The position numbers were made by a program, and so were the translations under genes. DNA of 64,000 bases, from contig DAIRGA010000006.1 in the NCBI GenBank assembly GCA_036794825.1, positions 104,247-168,246 of the forward strand. The letters are read 5' to 3'. Within the stretch, counting starts at the first letter, position 1; every line of letters begins with the position of its first letter. Under the pieces are notes generated by a model. The model saw nothing but the letters and a program-made list of their open reading frames with translations, had not been told where the DNA came from and made no database searches. Of this stretch, positions 26,797-35,987 are shown one piece after another. The DNA comes from RZYY01 sp036794825. Lineage in GTDB: Bacteria; Bacteroidota; Bacteroidia; Bacteroidales; 4484-276.

Positions 26797-29340
26797 TTAC
26801 TCGTCAGGGAAAATAAATTCTACCGGCTCGTTAGTCCGGATATAATATGCCTTGCCAGGAAACAGATGTGTTAGCGATTGAACTCCCATTCCGGGCCAGA
26901 AAATCCCGACTCCTGCAACTTCGCGGATGACCAGCTGATCTGGGTCCAGCAACTGAGCCAGGCTGTTAGTGCTGATCGGCGAACGGGTTGGAACATGCAG
27001 CAGATTCCAACCTTGTTTTAGGGTGATGGTTTTGTTTAATACAGGGGTTCCCTGGATAGAGAAAAGAGCTGAAGACCCGGCTTTAACAAGATATCCTCTT
27101 CGTGAATTCCAGGCTGAAATGGTATTTACATTATTCGAAGGATAATAAATGCCGTCATTTCCCTCAATGTAGATGATATGGGGAGCAATCTGCTGGATAA
27201 CTGTATAAAAATCAGTGTTTTGTGGAGTGGTATTGGCTGAGATTCCTGTCCAGCCTTCAATGATGGTAATTTCCTGGGTTACAATACACGAAATCAGGGC
27301 CTTCCATCCGAAAGAGATTGCAGAATTATCGGACTTAAATTGAAAAGTCAATGCGCCAGAGGCATTGTTGGCTGTTAAGGTTCCCGGGGAATTAGATCCA
27401 CACCAGGTTCCAAGCAAGGGAGCGGAGGTGTTGATGCCGTTGAAAATTTTCAGCCAGTCATAAACGCAGTTGGTACTCGCTTCCAGTCCAAACTCCAGAA
27501 ACCTGACATTTAATTTTGACCCCGGAATTCCTGGTAAAAAAGTCATCGTGAATGTCTGGTTGTTGCTGTAATTTCCATTGGCGCCACCGGTGTCATAAAA
27601 TAATGAATTACATGTAGTAATTGTTTTATTTCCCATTAAATCGGCAGGAGAGACCCGGATAAAATCTTCAAAGATTTTTGTAACCTGCTGTCCCTGACTG
27701 TTGGTGATGGTTAGCTTAACATCAAAGTTGCCAGGGTTAGAGTAACTGATTGGCGCCGGGTTTTTTAGGTTGGATGATCCGGGCTCACCACCCTGGAATT
27801 CCCAAAACCAGGAAGTAGGTTTGCCTCCCGAGTTATCGGTGAAGCTGACCGACGAACCGGTTGGGATAATTGTGGAACCAGCATTTACCTGAGGGTTGAG
27901 GGGACCTGCATCCAAATGAACGTTTAGGATGGTCTTCTGGTACCGTTGCACAACCACTCCATCAATGGTCACCGGCTCGTAACCTGGGGCGCTGAAAGTC
28001 AGGTTATAGGTTCCGGCTTCAAGCAGGCGCTGATAAAAACCATGGCCGCTTTCGGTAAAAACAAACGAATTGTCCTTGTCATGCCCGTTGATGGTAATCT
28101 GTGCTTCCAAGGGTTCTCCTGTGGAAAGATCTGTCACCGTTCCGGCCACACCGTAAGTTACCTGCTTTATGTAGTTAAGCAGCGACCGGTAGTTGTAGTT
28201 CCAGTAAGCCTCTAGATTTGAAGTGGCCAGCCTTTTTACATTGGAAAGTTCCATGGTTAATTCTCGGCAATTATGAAAATAGTTCATATAGTCCTGCCGG
28301 CCGCCGGTTATTCTGTACCAGGCATAACCATTGGTAATTCCATTGTTAAGGTAGGTCATATAGGTGGATGGCGAATAAAGATGCACGGTATCCACATATT
28401 CACGGCAAACGTAAATCCACCAGTTGTTATCGGCCGTCAGTCGCGACCAGGTGTCCCAGGGATAATTCATCACCTCAACGCCACCGTGCGTGTTGGCTGA
28501 CATCACAAAATGATTATTCTCAGCCAGTTGCATAAAAGCCACCGTTTCGGGCTGCCAGGCATTTCCATCGGGGTGCGGGCCATCCTGCGGATCGGGGAAA
28601 TTTCTGTTCAGGTCAATATTGTTGGCATTAAATCTGGTCGAACTGTTTACTGTGTGATTGCCGCCTTTGTAGGTTCCATCAGGGTTTGCCAGCGGATTGA
28701 TCCAGATTTCCACATTGTCGAGAAGGTAGGTAGCCTTTGGATCGGTTCCGTAATTGCTTAGCAGATAATCAATTAACCGTAACAGAAAATTATAGCCTGC
28801 CAGTTCATCGCCATGCATGGTTCCGGTGTAGAGAAACTGCGGTTCTGGCTCCCTGACATTCACATTTTTGGAAATCTTGGCCACCATTAATTGCCTTCCC
28901 TGAACGGATGTACCGATACTGAAAACCGAGCACAGTGCTGGGTAATCTGCCGCGAACTGGTTCATCATGCTGATGTATGCCTCGTAGGTCGGATAAAAAT
29001 TCCAGTTGGTAGTCTTCTGCAGATCACCTTTTTCCAGCATGGTAATTTCCACCGGAATCTCTGTGGAGTGGGGAATAACATTATAAGGAATGTCAAAATC
29101 AAGAAAAGCCTCAAATTCCCTTTGATTGGCATAGGCAAAAACCCTGTTGCCGTTAACATTGTCAATGGAGATGATTTTCGTCAATTTCTGGAGTAACTCA
29201 TTATCCTCCAGTTCGAAAGTAACACAAATTTCTCCCAGATTCCGAAAATAAAAATCAGGTGATTTAGGGGTTTCGATTACACCCTGGTTGTAGCCATGAA
29301 TTAGCAAACAGCAGAAAATGAACGTGATATTTAAACGCAT
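26797..29340 (-). CDS. M14 family zinc carboxypeptidase with PKD, CUB and duplicated C-terminal module
   Basis: An 847-residue exported metallocarboxypeptidase. The zinc ligands are H176 and E179 (HGDE) and H285 (THGG); the catalytic glutamate is E364 (LTMELSN). After the catalytic domain come a carboxypeptidase regulatory-like beta domain (about 397-475), a PKD domain (about 485-565) and a CUB domain (about 573-685, with paired cysteines). The last 160 residues hold two related units, one starting GWTGIS and the other GWNLLH, each with a later Y-[LI] strand; I do not know this module. A type A T9SS domain is not evident, so the export route is uncertain. Signal peptide at the N-terminus. Confidence 0.92.
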   Translation of the reverse strand: MRLNITFIFCCLLIHGYNQGVIETPKSPDFYFRNLGEICVTFELEDNELLQKLTKIISIDNVNGNRVFAYANQREFEAFLDFDIPYNVIPHSTEIPVEITMLEKGDLQKTTNWNFYPTYEAYISMMNQFAADYPALCSVFSIGTSVQGRQLMVAKISKNVNVREPEPQFLYTGTMHGDELAGYNFLLRLIDYLLSNYGTDPKATYLLDNVEIWINPLANPDGTYKGGNHTVNSSTRFNANNIDLNRNFPDPQDGPHPDGNAWQPETVAFMQLAENNHFVMSANTHGGVEVMNYPWDTWSRLTADNNWWIYVCREYVDTVHLYSPSTYMTYLNNGITNGYAWYRITGGRQDYMNYFHNCRELTMELSNVKRLATSNLEAYWNYNYRSLLNYIKQVTYGVAGTVTDLSTGEPLEAQITINGHDKDNSFVFTESGHGFYQRLLEAGTYNLTFSAPGYEPVTIDGVVVQRYQKTILNVHLDAGPLNPQVNAGSTIIPTGSSVSFTDNSGGKPTSWFWEFQGGEPGSSNLKNPAPISYSNPGNFDVKLTITNSQGQQVTKIFEDFIRVSPADLMGNKTITTCNSLFYDTGGANGNYSNNQTFTMTFLPGIPGSKLNVRFLEFGLEASTNCVYDWLKIFNGINTSAPLLGTWCGSNSPGTLTANNASGALTFQFKSDNSAISFGWKALISCIVTQEITIIEGWTGISANTTPQNTDFYTVIQQIAPHIIYIEGNDGIYYPSNNVNTISAWNSRRGYLVKAGSSALFSIQGTPVLNKTITLKQGWNLLHVPTRSPISTNSLAQLLDPDQLVIREVAGVGIFWPGMGVQSLTHLFPGKAYYIRTNEPVEFIFPDE

Positions 29341-29351
29341 AAGGTTGAAAT

Positions 29352-31655
29352 TTAATAAAGTGCTCTTTTGTTAAAGATCAGGTAACCAATGTTTAATGCA
29401 AAAAATACTTTGTTTTCCGGGTTGTCGAAATAGTTTACCGAAAAACTAATTGGCCCAAGAAAGGTTTGATAAACCACTGCAGCTGACCCCATGAAGTACC
29501 TGCTGGCAAATTTCTCTCCATAAAAAGGTTGATTGTCAGCATCCCTGAGGATTTGCTGATAGGGTTGAAAGAGATAATTTTCTATCCTTACATCAACGTT
29601 GCGTGAAAGTATCAGAATGGCTGTGAGGCCTCCCACGCCATAATTGTGCGCCCTGTAATTGGGTAAAAATGTGGTTTTACTTTCAGGAATTTGCAGAAAT
29701 GCCGGAGCAACAAGAAGACTTGAAGTGTAGTTGGTAAAGAACTCCTGGTTGGACAGGCTCAGCTCGCCATAAAATCCGAGTTTTAGCCGTCCGATTCGCT
29801 TAAAATAGTTTTCCCAGACAATCCGTATTCTTACCCAATCATGTTTTATATTCTCATTATCAATTTGTTCGGTGGAAAGGGAACCGCTGTAAAAACTCTC
29901 CCTGCCGCTGACCAGGCTTCCTTCCATCACAAAACGTGATCCACTGTTTGGATAAAGCTTCCGGTTCAGCGAGTTTAGCTCCCAACTCAAACCCCCGCCG
30001 GTAAATCTAAATTTTGTTACATCCGCCGTATCTTCCCTCGAAAACTTGTTGGTTTGGTAATAATTGTCATCCAGCGATCCCACAGTAATTCCGGCCTCCA
30101 GTTTACCCTTGATGGATGTGGGTATGCCTCCGGTAACCCGTGCAAAATTTTCATTCTCAATAAGATAAGAAGGCGTAACATCGCTAAAGAAATGGTTGTC
30201 GCTTTTAAAGTAGTTGAAATGATTGTAAACCAGGTTTCCATCAAGGTAAAATGGAGTTTTTGAGGGCGACTCAAGCCGGAAACCCAAGAGAAATGAAGTG
30301 TAAAAACGACCGAAATAGACGTTGGTTTTCAGTTTGAGCCCCTGAGTAAAAAGATATTTATAGTTCAGCTCAACGAAAGCCATATTGGCTAACCGCGAAG
30401 ACAAATTCCCCCCGAACAGGATATTGAAGCGGTCAGCCTTCTTCAGATCAAGATCCAGAAAATACTTTTGGCTTTTACGATCAAGTGTAAGGGATGGCAT
30501 GCCCAGCTCAAAATACCGGTCGGTCGCAACATTGTAATAACCCGGCTCAACGTCTTTCAGAGTAACCGTCTGGTACTGATGAAAGAATATCTTATTCAGA
30601 TAGACGGCTTCATTTTTTGTTTTGTTCACAGTGTTTACGCTGTCGATAAATAAGGGTTGCATCCTGTCTTTAAACTTATTCCTGTTTTCGTTTACCTCTT
30701 CAGGAGTTCTGAAATTGCTGATTTTAGCTTTAATCTCCGGTATTTTATGAAGGGTTTCCTGGTAGGCAATGCTGATAAATTCTTCTGCAAGCGAAAAATC
30801 GGTCAGATTGGGTTTTACAAGGTCCGGCTCGATAATGATTCCATTCTCCACCGAAAGATTAAAATCGGCATCGGTCATCAGCATTTTTTGAATCTGGCTT
30901 ACCACATCGTCAGGGTCGGGGCTTGGATAATTTTTAGAGACCTTGCTGCCGATGATAACATCAGGTTTAAAAACTTCATTTGCCACATCGTGCGGGAAGT
31001 TGTTGTACATACCCCCGTCGAACAGGAGTCTGCCATCAATGCGCAAAGGTTTGAAAAACAGTGGGAATGTGAGTGAAGCCCTTACTGCTTTGCCCAGGTC
31101 GCCAGCGGCAAGAGTGATGGCCTGGCTGGCATCAATGTCGGCTGCCACGCACCTGAAAGGGATGAATAAACTATCGAAATTCTGGCCCGATGCGGCCGAT
31201 GGCCCGGCAAAGAGGCTCATCAGTGTAAAATCCATTTCGGTAGTGGAGACAAGATTGGAAGGGAGTATTTTTGATAATGATTTGTTGAAATCGAAATCCA
31301 GTGTGATCCATGATGCGTTCGGGTCTCCTTTTTTGTAAAAATAGTTGTACTTTGGATTTGGTGCTCCTGACGACCATCGTTTTACCTCTGCTGAAGTAAG
31401 AAGCTTTTCGATCTCTTCCGGACTGTACCCGGCCGCATAAAGTCCGCCAACAAATGCGCCGATCGAGGTTCCGATAATGTAATCTATTGGTATATTATTC
31501 TCTTCCAGCGCTTTAAGAACGCCAACATGGGCAGCTCCTCGTGACCCGCCTCCGCTCAACACAACCGCAACTTTCTGGCAAAAGGCAGAATTCATGTTGA
31601 TAACGAAAATCAACAAGCTGATAATCAATGATAATCTGAAATTGAGTAAATTCAT
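29352..31655 (-). CDS. patatin-like phospholipase fused to an outer-membrane beta-barrel
   Basis: Lipase/phospholipase of the patatin family with a BamA-like C-terminal barrel, resembling type Vd autotransporters. I start at 31655 (MNLLNFRLSL) since the signal peptide ending NSAFCQ begins there. The oxyanion loop is SGGGSRGAAHVG, the nucleophile is S64 in GTSIG, and the catalytic aspartate D213 is in DGGMYNNF. The second half is a series of alternating amphipathic strands ending in YLIFNKRALY, the surface-antigen (Omp85-type) barrel. It may release or display a lipase at the surface. The M14 peptidase gene follows 11 nt downstream. Confidence 0.9.
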   Translation of the reverse strand: MNLLNFRLSLIISLLIFVINMNSAFCQKVAVVLSGGGSRGAAHVGVLKALEENNIPIDYIIGTSIGAFVGGLYAAGYSPEEIEKLLTSAEVKRWSSGAPNPKYNYFYKKGDPNASWITLDFDFNKSLSKILPSNLVSTTEMDFTLMSLFAGPSAASGQNFDSLFIPFRCVAADIDASQAITLAAGDLGKAVRASLTFPLFFKPLRIDGRLLFDGGMYNNFPHDVANEVFKPDVIIGSKVSKNYPSPDPDDVVSQIQKMLMTDADFNLSVENGIIIEPDLVKPNLTDFSLAEEFISIAYQETLHKIPEIKAKISNFRTPEEVNENRNKFKDRMQPLFIDSVNTVNKTKNEAVYLNKIFFHQYQTVTLKDVEPGYYNVATDRYFELGMPSLTLDRKSQKYFLDLDLKKADRFNILFGGNLSSRLANMAFVELNYKYLFTQGLKLKTNVYFGRFYTSFLLGFRLESPSKTPFYLDGNLVYNHFNYFKSDNHFFSDVTPSYLIENENFARVTGGIPTSIKGKLEAGITVGSLDDNYYQTNKFSREDTADVTKFRFTGGGLSWELNSLNRKLYPNSGSRFVMEGSLVSGRESFYSGSLSTEQIDNENIKHDWVRIRIVWENYFKRIGRLKLGFYGELSLSNQEFFTNYTSSLLVAPAFLQIPESKTTFLPNYRAHNYGVGGLTAILILSRNVDVRIENYLFQPYQQILRDADNQPFYGEKFASRYFMGSAAVVYQTFLGPISFSVNYFDNPENKVFFALNIGYLIFNKRALY

Positions 31656-31773
31656 CCGGTATGATTTTCTGCTCAGAAATCTGGTACTAAAAGTAGGCAA
31701 ATCTGGCTAACCGGTATTGAGAAATATCGTTTCGGAAATCAAAATTAGTTGTAAGTAACTAAAATTGAATGAA

Positions 31774-32958
31774 TTATACTTTGTTTAAGGCTTGCTCAAG
31801 GTCAGCAATGATATCTTCCACATTTTCGATACCCACCGCAAACCTAACCAGCCCATCGGTGATTCCCGCTTCAATTTTCTTGTCGTGAGAAATTTTCGAG
31901 TGGGTCATAGAGGCCGGATGCTGAATCAGCGACTCAACGCCTCCAAGTGAAACTGCCAGAAGAATGAGCTGTACATTGTCCATGAGTTTTTTGCCGGCTT
32001 CAAAACCACCTTTGAGTTCAAACGACATCATCGAGCCGGGGCCATACATCTGCTTCCTGGCAAGTTCAAATTGTGGATGCGATTTCAGTCCTGGGTACCG
32101 CACCCATGATACTTTTGGATGTTTTTCGAGGTACTCTGCAATTTTGATAGCCGATTCCTGTGCCTTATCAATCCTCAATCCCAGTGTTTTCAATCCGCGA
32201 TGAACCATGTAAGCCTGGTGCGGATCCATGTTGCAGCCCATATTGGTCATCACCGGTTTGAGCAATTTATGGTATTTCTCACAGGCCGAAATAATCATTC
32301 CGGCAACAATATCAGCATGTCCATTGATGAATTTGGTCATCGAGTGCACAACAATGTCAGCACCAAGTTCTATAGGACGCTGCAGGTATGGGCTACAGAA
32401 TGTGTTATCAACCACAAGCGGTACACCTGCCTTGTGTGCCACTTCGGCCAGCGATTTCAGGTCGGTGAGGCCGATGGTTGGATTGGCCGGAGTCTCCGTG
32501 TAAATCATAGTAGTTTCGGGCCGAAGCGCTCGTCTAACGTTTTCAACATCAGTGGTATCCACATAGGAATATTCCACCCCGAACCTCGAAAAAATAGTTT
32601 CCATAACACCTCTGGCGGGGCCATACAACGAATTATGACTGACAATATGTTTTCCTTTGCCAAGCAAAGCCAGGTAAACGGTTGTTATGGCTGCCATGCC
32701 TGATGAAGTGGCTATTCCAGCGAACCCGCCTTCGAGGTTGGCAACAGACTTTTCCAATGCTCCAATGGTGGGGTTGCCAAGCCTGGTGTAAATGTAACCG
32801 TCGGATTCTCCCGAAAAACAGGCAGCGCCATGGTCGGCATTTTTAAATTTGAAAGTTGAGGTTTGATAGATTGGCACAGTAGCGCTTCCGAAAGGATCAT
32901 GAAATTGTCCTGCATGCACCTGCCTGGTAAGAAATCCGAGATTTTCAGCATTTTTCAT
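31774..32958 (-). CDS. PLP-dependent trans-sulfuration enzyme (methionine gamma-lyase-like)
   Basis: A 394-residue Cys/Met metabolism enzyme. The PLP lysine is K209 in HSMTKFINGHAD, D184 pairs with the pyridine nitrogen, and Y112 with R59 of the neighbouring subunit would hold the phosphate. Overall it is closest in feel to methionine gamma-lyase (GLVRF..GIENVEDI, HPASMTHS), but the position of the MGL-specific cysteine (Cys116 of Pseudomonas putida, LYGC) is proline here (LYGP, P114). It could thus be a cystathionine gamma-lyase or -synthase, or an MGL with altered specificity. Transcribed alone, divergent from purB. Confidence 0.88.
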   Translation of the reverse strand: MKNAENLGFLTRQVHAGQFHDPFGSATVPIYQTSTFKFKNADHGAACFSGESDGYIYTRLGNPTIGALEKSVANLEGGFAGIATSSGMAAITTVYLALLGKGKHIVSHNSLYGPARGVMETIFSRFGVEYSYVDTTDVENVRRALRPETTMIYTETPANPTIGLTDLKSLAEVAHKAGVPLVVDNTFCSPYLQRPIELGADIVVHSMTKFINGHADIVAGMIISACEKYHKLLKPVMTNMGCNMDPHQAYMVHRGLKTLGLRIDKAQESAIKIAEYLEKHPKVSWVRYPGLKSHPQFELARKQMYGPGSMMSFELKGGFEAGKKLMDNVQLILLAVSLGGVESLIQHPASMTHSKISHDKKIEAGITDGLVRFAVGIENVEDIIADLEQALNKV

Positions 32959-32996
32959 TGCAAAAAAGTTTAAACATATATAAAAATTGTTTGCCG

Positions 32997-33004
32997 CAAA
33001 AGTA
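32997..33004 (-). promoter_or_regulatory. candidate -7 element for the trans-sulfuration gene
   Basis: Minus-strand TACTTTTG (TAnnTTTG) 38 nt before the start codon; -33 element not clear. Confidence 0.4.
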
Positions 33005-33166
33005 AATACATAAGCATAATGAGCACGTTAATTTGTGTAAATATTGAGGCTGCATTGATTTATCGCAACTTTCAGTTTGTTTATTTTTATGGCGTAAATG
33101 ATTTTTCAGTTTAATAATTTGTTCGAAAATTTTTTTCTGTTGCCGCTGCACCTATGGTTTTTCGAT

Positions 33167-33174
33167 TAAATTTG
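33167..33174 (+). promoter_or_regulatory. candidate -7 element for purB
   Basis: TAAATTTG matches TAnnTTTG; it is followed by TAG as in several Bacteroidota promoters. The nearest upstream TTG is 24 nt away, slightly long. Confidence 0.35.
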
Positions 33175-33321
33175 TAGAAAAATTAGTTGGGAGCCACGTT
33201 AATTCTGTAAAAAGTGAAGATTTGTTTTGTTGATAATCCGGTTGTCGCTTTCTATTCAGGCTTCGTCCAAACCAGGCCCGGCAATTTTGATTACAAGTAA
33301 TTAACCTAAACCAAAGATATT

Positions 33322-34674
33322 ATGAACTGTCAATATTTACGCTGTATTTCGCCGATTGACGGGCGATACTGCAACAAGACCATGCTGCTTCAGGAGTATT
33401 TTTCCGAGGCAGCGCTGCACAGCTACCGGGTGCAGGTGGAAATCGAATACTTTATCAGCCTTTGTAAACTGCCCCTTCCTCAGTTGATCGGGGTGAATCC
33501 CGAAATATTTGAAGAGCTGAGATCAATTTACATCAACTTTTCTATTGACGACGCCATCAGGGTAACAGAGATCGAGAAAACCACCAATCACGATGTTAAA
33601 GCGGTGGAATATTTTCTAAAAGAGAAATTTGACCAGATTGGGCTTGGGCAATACAGAGAGTTTATCCATTTCGGACTTACCTCGCAGGACATTAACAATA
33701 CAGCCGTTCCCCTTTCGGTGAAAGAAGCATGGGAAAAATTTGTGGCCGAATATCTCAATAAGATTATTGAAGCGCTAAGAAGGCTCGCCGAGCAATGGAA
33801 GGATATCCCGATGCTGGCCCGAACCCATGGACAACCGGCATCGCCAACCTTTTTAGGGAAAGAGATTCAGGTATTTGTGTCCCGGCTGTCGAACCAGCTA
33901 CAACTTATCAGGGAGATTCCGTTTTCAGGTAAATTTGGCGGCGCTACAGGCAATTTAAATGCTCACTACGTAGCTTTCCCCGATATTGACTGGGATAAAT
34001 TTGCCAGACATTTCCTGGAAGAGTCGCTCGGTCTGAAACGGCAGCATCCCACAACTCAAATCGAACATTACGACAACCTGGCCGCTTTTTTCGACGGACT
34101 GAGCCGCATCAACACCATCCTGACGGACCTCAACCGGGACATGTGGAGCTACATCTCCATGGATTATTTCAAGCAGAAAATTAAAGAGGGAGAGGTTGGC
34201 TCTTCTGCAATGCCCCATAAAGTAAACCCGATTGATTTTGAAAATTCTGAAGGAAATCTCGGGCTCGCCAATGCCATCTTTGGACATCTCTCATCCAAAC
34301 TACCCATTTCACGATTGCAGCGCGACCTCACCGACTCCACCGTAAGCCGGAACATCGGCGTGCCAATAGCGCATACATTGATTGCCTGGCAATCGCTGCT
34401 TAAAGGACTTGACAAACTGGTGCTTAATCCGGATAAAATTCATGCTGACCTCGACAATAACTGGGCAGTGGTGGCAGAAGCAATTCAAACCATTCTCAGG
34501 CGCGAAAATTTTCCCAATCCGTATGAAGCTTTGAAAGACCTTACCCGGAAGAATTTGAAAATCAATAAGGAGGAAATTCACCAATTTATTGATTCATTGG
34601 GCATTACAGATCAGTTGAAGAACGAACTGAAACAAATCACTCCTTTCAATTATACAGGAAGAAGTCCATTGTAA
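33322..34674 (+). CDS. purB: adenylosuccinate lyase PurB
   Basis: Cleaves SAICAR and adenylosuccinate in purine biosynthesis. The fumarase/aspartase signature GSSAMPHKVNP lies at 293-303 with the catalytic serine; ARTHGQPASPT and HFGLTSQDINNT are the other active-site regions. Its 450 residues and long N-terminal domain match the E. coli-type enzyme. A single gene on the plus strand, 215 nt before pfkA. Confidence 0.96.
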   Translation: MNCQYLRCISPIDGRYCNKTMLLQEYFSEAALHSYRVQVEIEYFISLCKLPLPQLIGVNPEIFEELRSIYINFSIDDAIRVTEIEKTTNHDVKAVEYFLKEKFDQIGLGQYREFIHFGLTSQDINNTAVPLSVKEAWEKFVAEYLNKIIEALRRLAEQWKDIPMLARTHGQPASPTFLGKEIQVFVSRLSNQLQLIREIPFSGKFGGATGNLNAHYVAFPDIDWDKFARHFLEESLGLKRQHPTTQIEHYDNLAAFFDGLSRINTILTDLNRDMWSYISMDYFKQKIKEGEVGSSAMPHKVNPIDFENSEGNLGLANAIFGHLSSKLPISRLQRDLTDSTVSRNIGVPIAHTLIAWQSLLKGLDKLVLNPDKIHADLDNNWAVVAEAIQTILRRENFPNPYEALKDLTRKNLKINKEEIHQFIDSLGITDQLKNELKQITPFNYTGRSPL

Positions 34675-34848
34675 AACACGGTTTGCCTTCAGCAATGTCC
34701 TGCCATAAACTTACAAGCGTAAGTATTGCAGCAATTTAAATTATATGAAATTCAATGAATAGAAAATTTTGCTGACCATTGAAGGATATTTTACTAGCTT
34801 TCCCAATGTGTCCGATCACGCAAAACTGAAGGGTCAATTCAATTTTTC

Positions 34849-34856
34849 TAATTTTG
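34849..34856 (+). promoter_or_regulatory. candidate -7 element for pfkA-sdaA
   Basis: TAATTTTG (TAnnTTTG) 33 nt before the pfkA start codon, the only such element in the 215-nt gap after purB. No clear -33 TTG. Confidence 0.45.
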
Positions 34857-34889
34857 CTGCCACTTAATTCGTAAAAATTGAACTGATAT

Positions 34890-35984
34890 ATGAAAAGATG
34901 CTTGATTGTAACGGGCGGCGGCGACTGCCCAGGATTGAATGCCGTGATCAGGGCTATTGTTAAGAGAGCTTCCAAAGAGCGCGACTGGGAAATTGTGGGT
35001 AGTATAGAAGCCTTTAATGGTGTGCTTCGCGAACCCACCGAAATTGTAATCCTCGACGAGGAAAAAGTTGCCGGAATTCATTACCGTGGCGGAACTATCA
35101 TACAAACAACCAATAAAGGCGGTCCTTTTGCCTGGCCTGTGAAAAACAAAGATGGCTCATGGACAACCGTGGATCGTTCGGAGGAGATGCTGCGAAAGTT
35201 GCAATACCTTGGGATTGACGCAGTTATAAACATTGGCGGAGATGGATCTCAACGCATCAGCAAGCAACTGTTCGATATGGGTTGCAATATCATCGGAGTT
35301 CCTAAAACCATTGATAACGACCTTTCGGCAACCGACTCAACCTTCGGATTTCAGACTGCTGTGCAGATTGCCACCGAAGCTGTGGACAAACTCGTGACTA
35401 CTGCAGCAAGCCACAACCGTGTGATGATTCTTGAGGTGATGGGGCGATATGCCGGCTGGATTGCCTTAAATGCTGCAGTTGCCGGCGGAGCTGAGATTTG
35501 CCTGCTACCCGAATTTCCTTATGATATCGAAAAAGTGTTGAACCATATCAACCAGCGATTTGCCCGCAGCCGCGGTTTCGTGAATGTGGTGATTTCGGAA
35601 GGCGCCAGGGCGATTGGCAAAGATTACGCTACCCTGAGTGAGAAGGAGATCGGCTACGAAAACCGCCGCCTGGGAGGCGTGGCCAACGTACTGATGCACG
35701 AATTAAAGGACCTTGGATGCGAACACAGCATCAGAACTACGGTGCTCGGACACCTACAGCGCGGTGGTGTACCGATTGCCTACGACCGCGTGCTTGCTAC
35801 CCAGTTTGGCGTGAAAGCGTTTGAAATGGTGCTGAATGATGAGTTCGGCAGAATGGTTTCCTATCGCCATCCACTCATTACATCGGTTTCGCTGGAAGAG
35901 GCCTTAGCTCAGCCCAACCTTGTGGAAGCCCAGACCGCCCTGATGAATACTGCACGCGGAGTTGGGATCCACTTTGGAGATTGA
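34890..35984 (+). CDS. pfkA: 6-phosphofructokinase
   Basis: Phosphorylates fructose 6-phosphate in glycolysis. The phosphoryl-donor loop is GGGDCPGLN, the catalytic aspartate D142 is in KTIDND, and MGRYAGW and RTTVLGHLQRGG are substrate sites. The donor markers are mixed: G119 in GGDGS corresponds to Gly104 of E. coli PFK and favours ATP, whereas K139 in PKTIDND is typical of the pyrophosphate and mixed clade. The G/K combination is known in ATP-using members such as that of Streptomyces, so I predict ATP with moderate confidence. It ends 3 nt before sdaA, which is probably co-transcribed. Confidence 0.95.
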   Translation: MKRCLIVTGGGDCPGLNAVIRAIVKRASKERDWEIVGSIEAFNGVLREPTEIVILDEEKVAGIHYRGGTIIQTTNKGGPFAWPVKNKDGSWTTVDRSEEMLRKLQYLGIDAVINIGGDGSQRISKQLFDMGCNIIGVPKTIDNDLSATDSTFGFQTAVQIATEAVDKLVTTAASHNRVMILEVMGRYAGWIALNAAVAGGAEICLLPEFPYDIEKVLNHINQRFARSRGFVNVVISEGARAIGKDYATLSEKEIGYENRRLGGVANVLMHELKDLGCEHSIRTTVLGHLQRGGVPIAYDRVLATQFGVKAFEMVLNDEFGRMVSYRHPLITSVSLEEALAQPNLVEAQTALMNTARGVGIHFGD

Positions 35985-35987
35985 TTT

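Larger units (their letters stand above)
32959..33321. other. 363-nt divergent intergenic region (trans-sulfuration gene / purB)
   Basis: Non-coding and AT-rich, it must hold both divergent promoters. Candidate -7 elements are TACTTTTG on the minus strand (33004-32997) and TAAATTTG on the plus strand (33167-33174). The latter would leave a purB leader of about 145 nt; I see no recognisable purine riboswitch in it. Confidence 0.5.
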
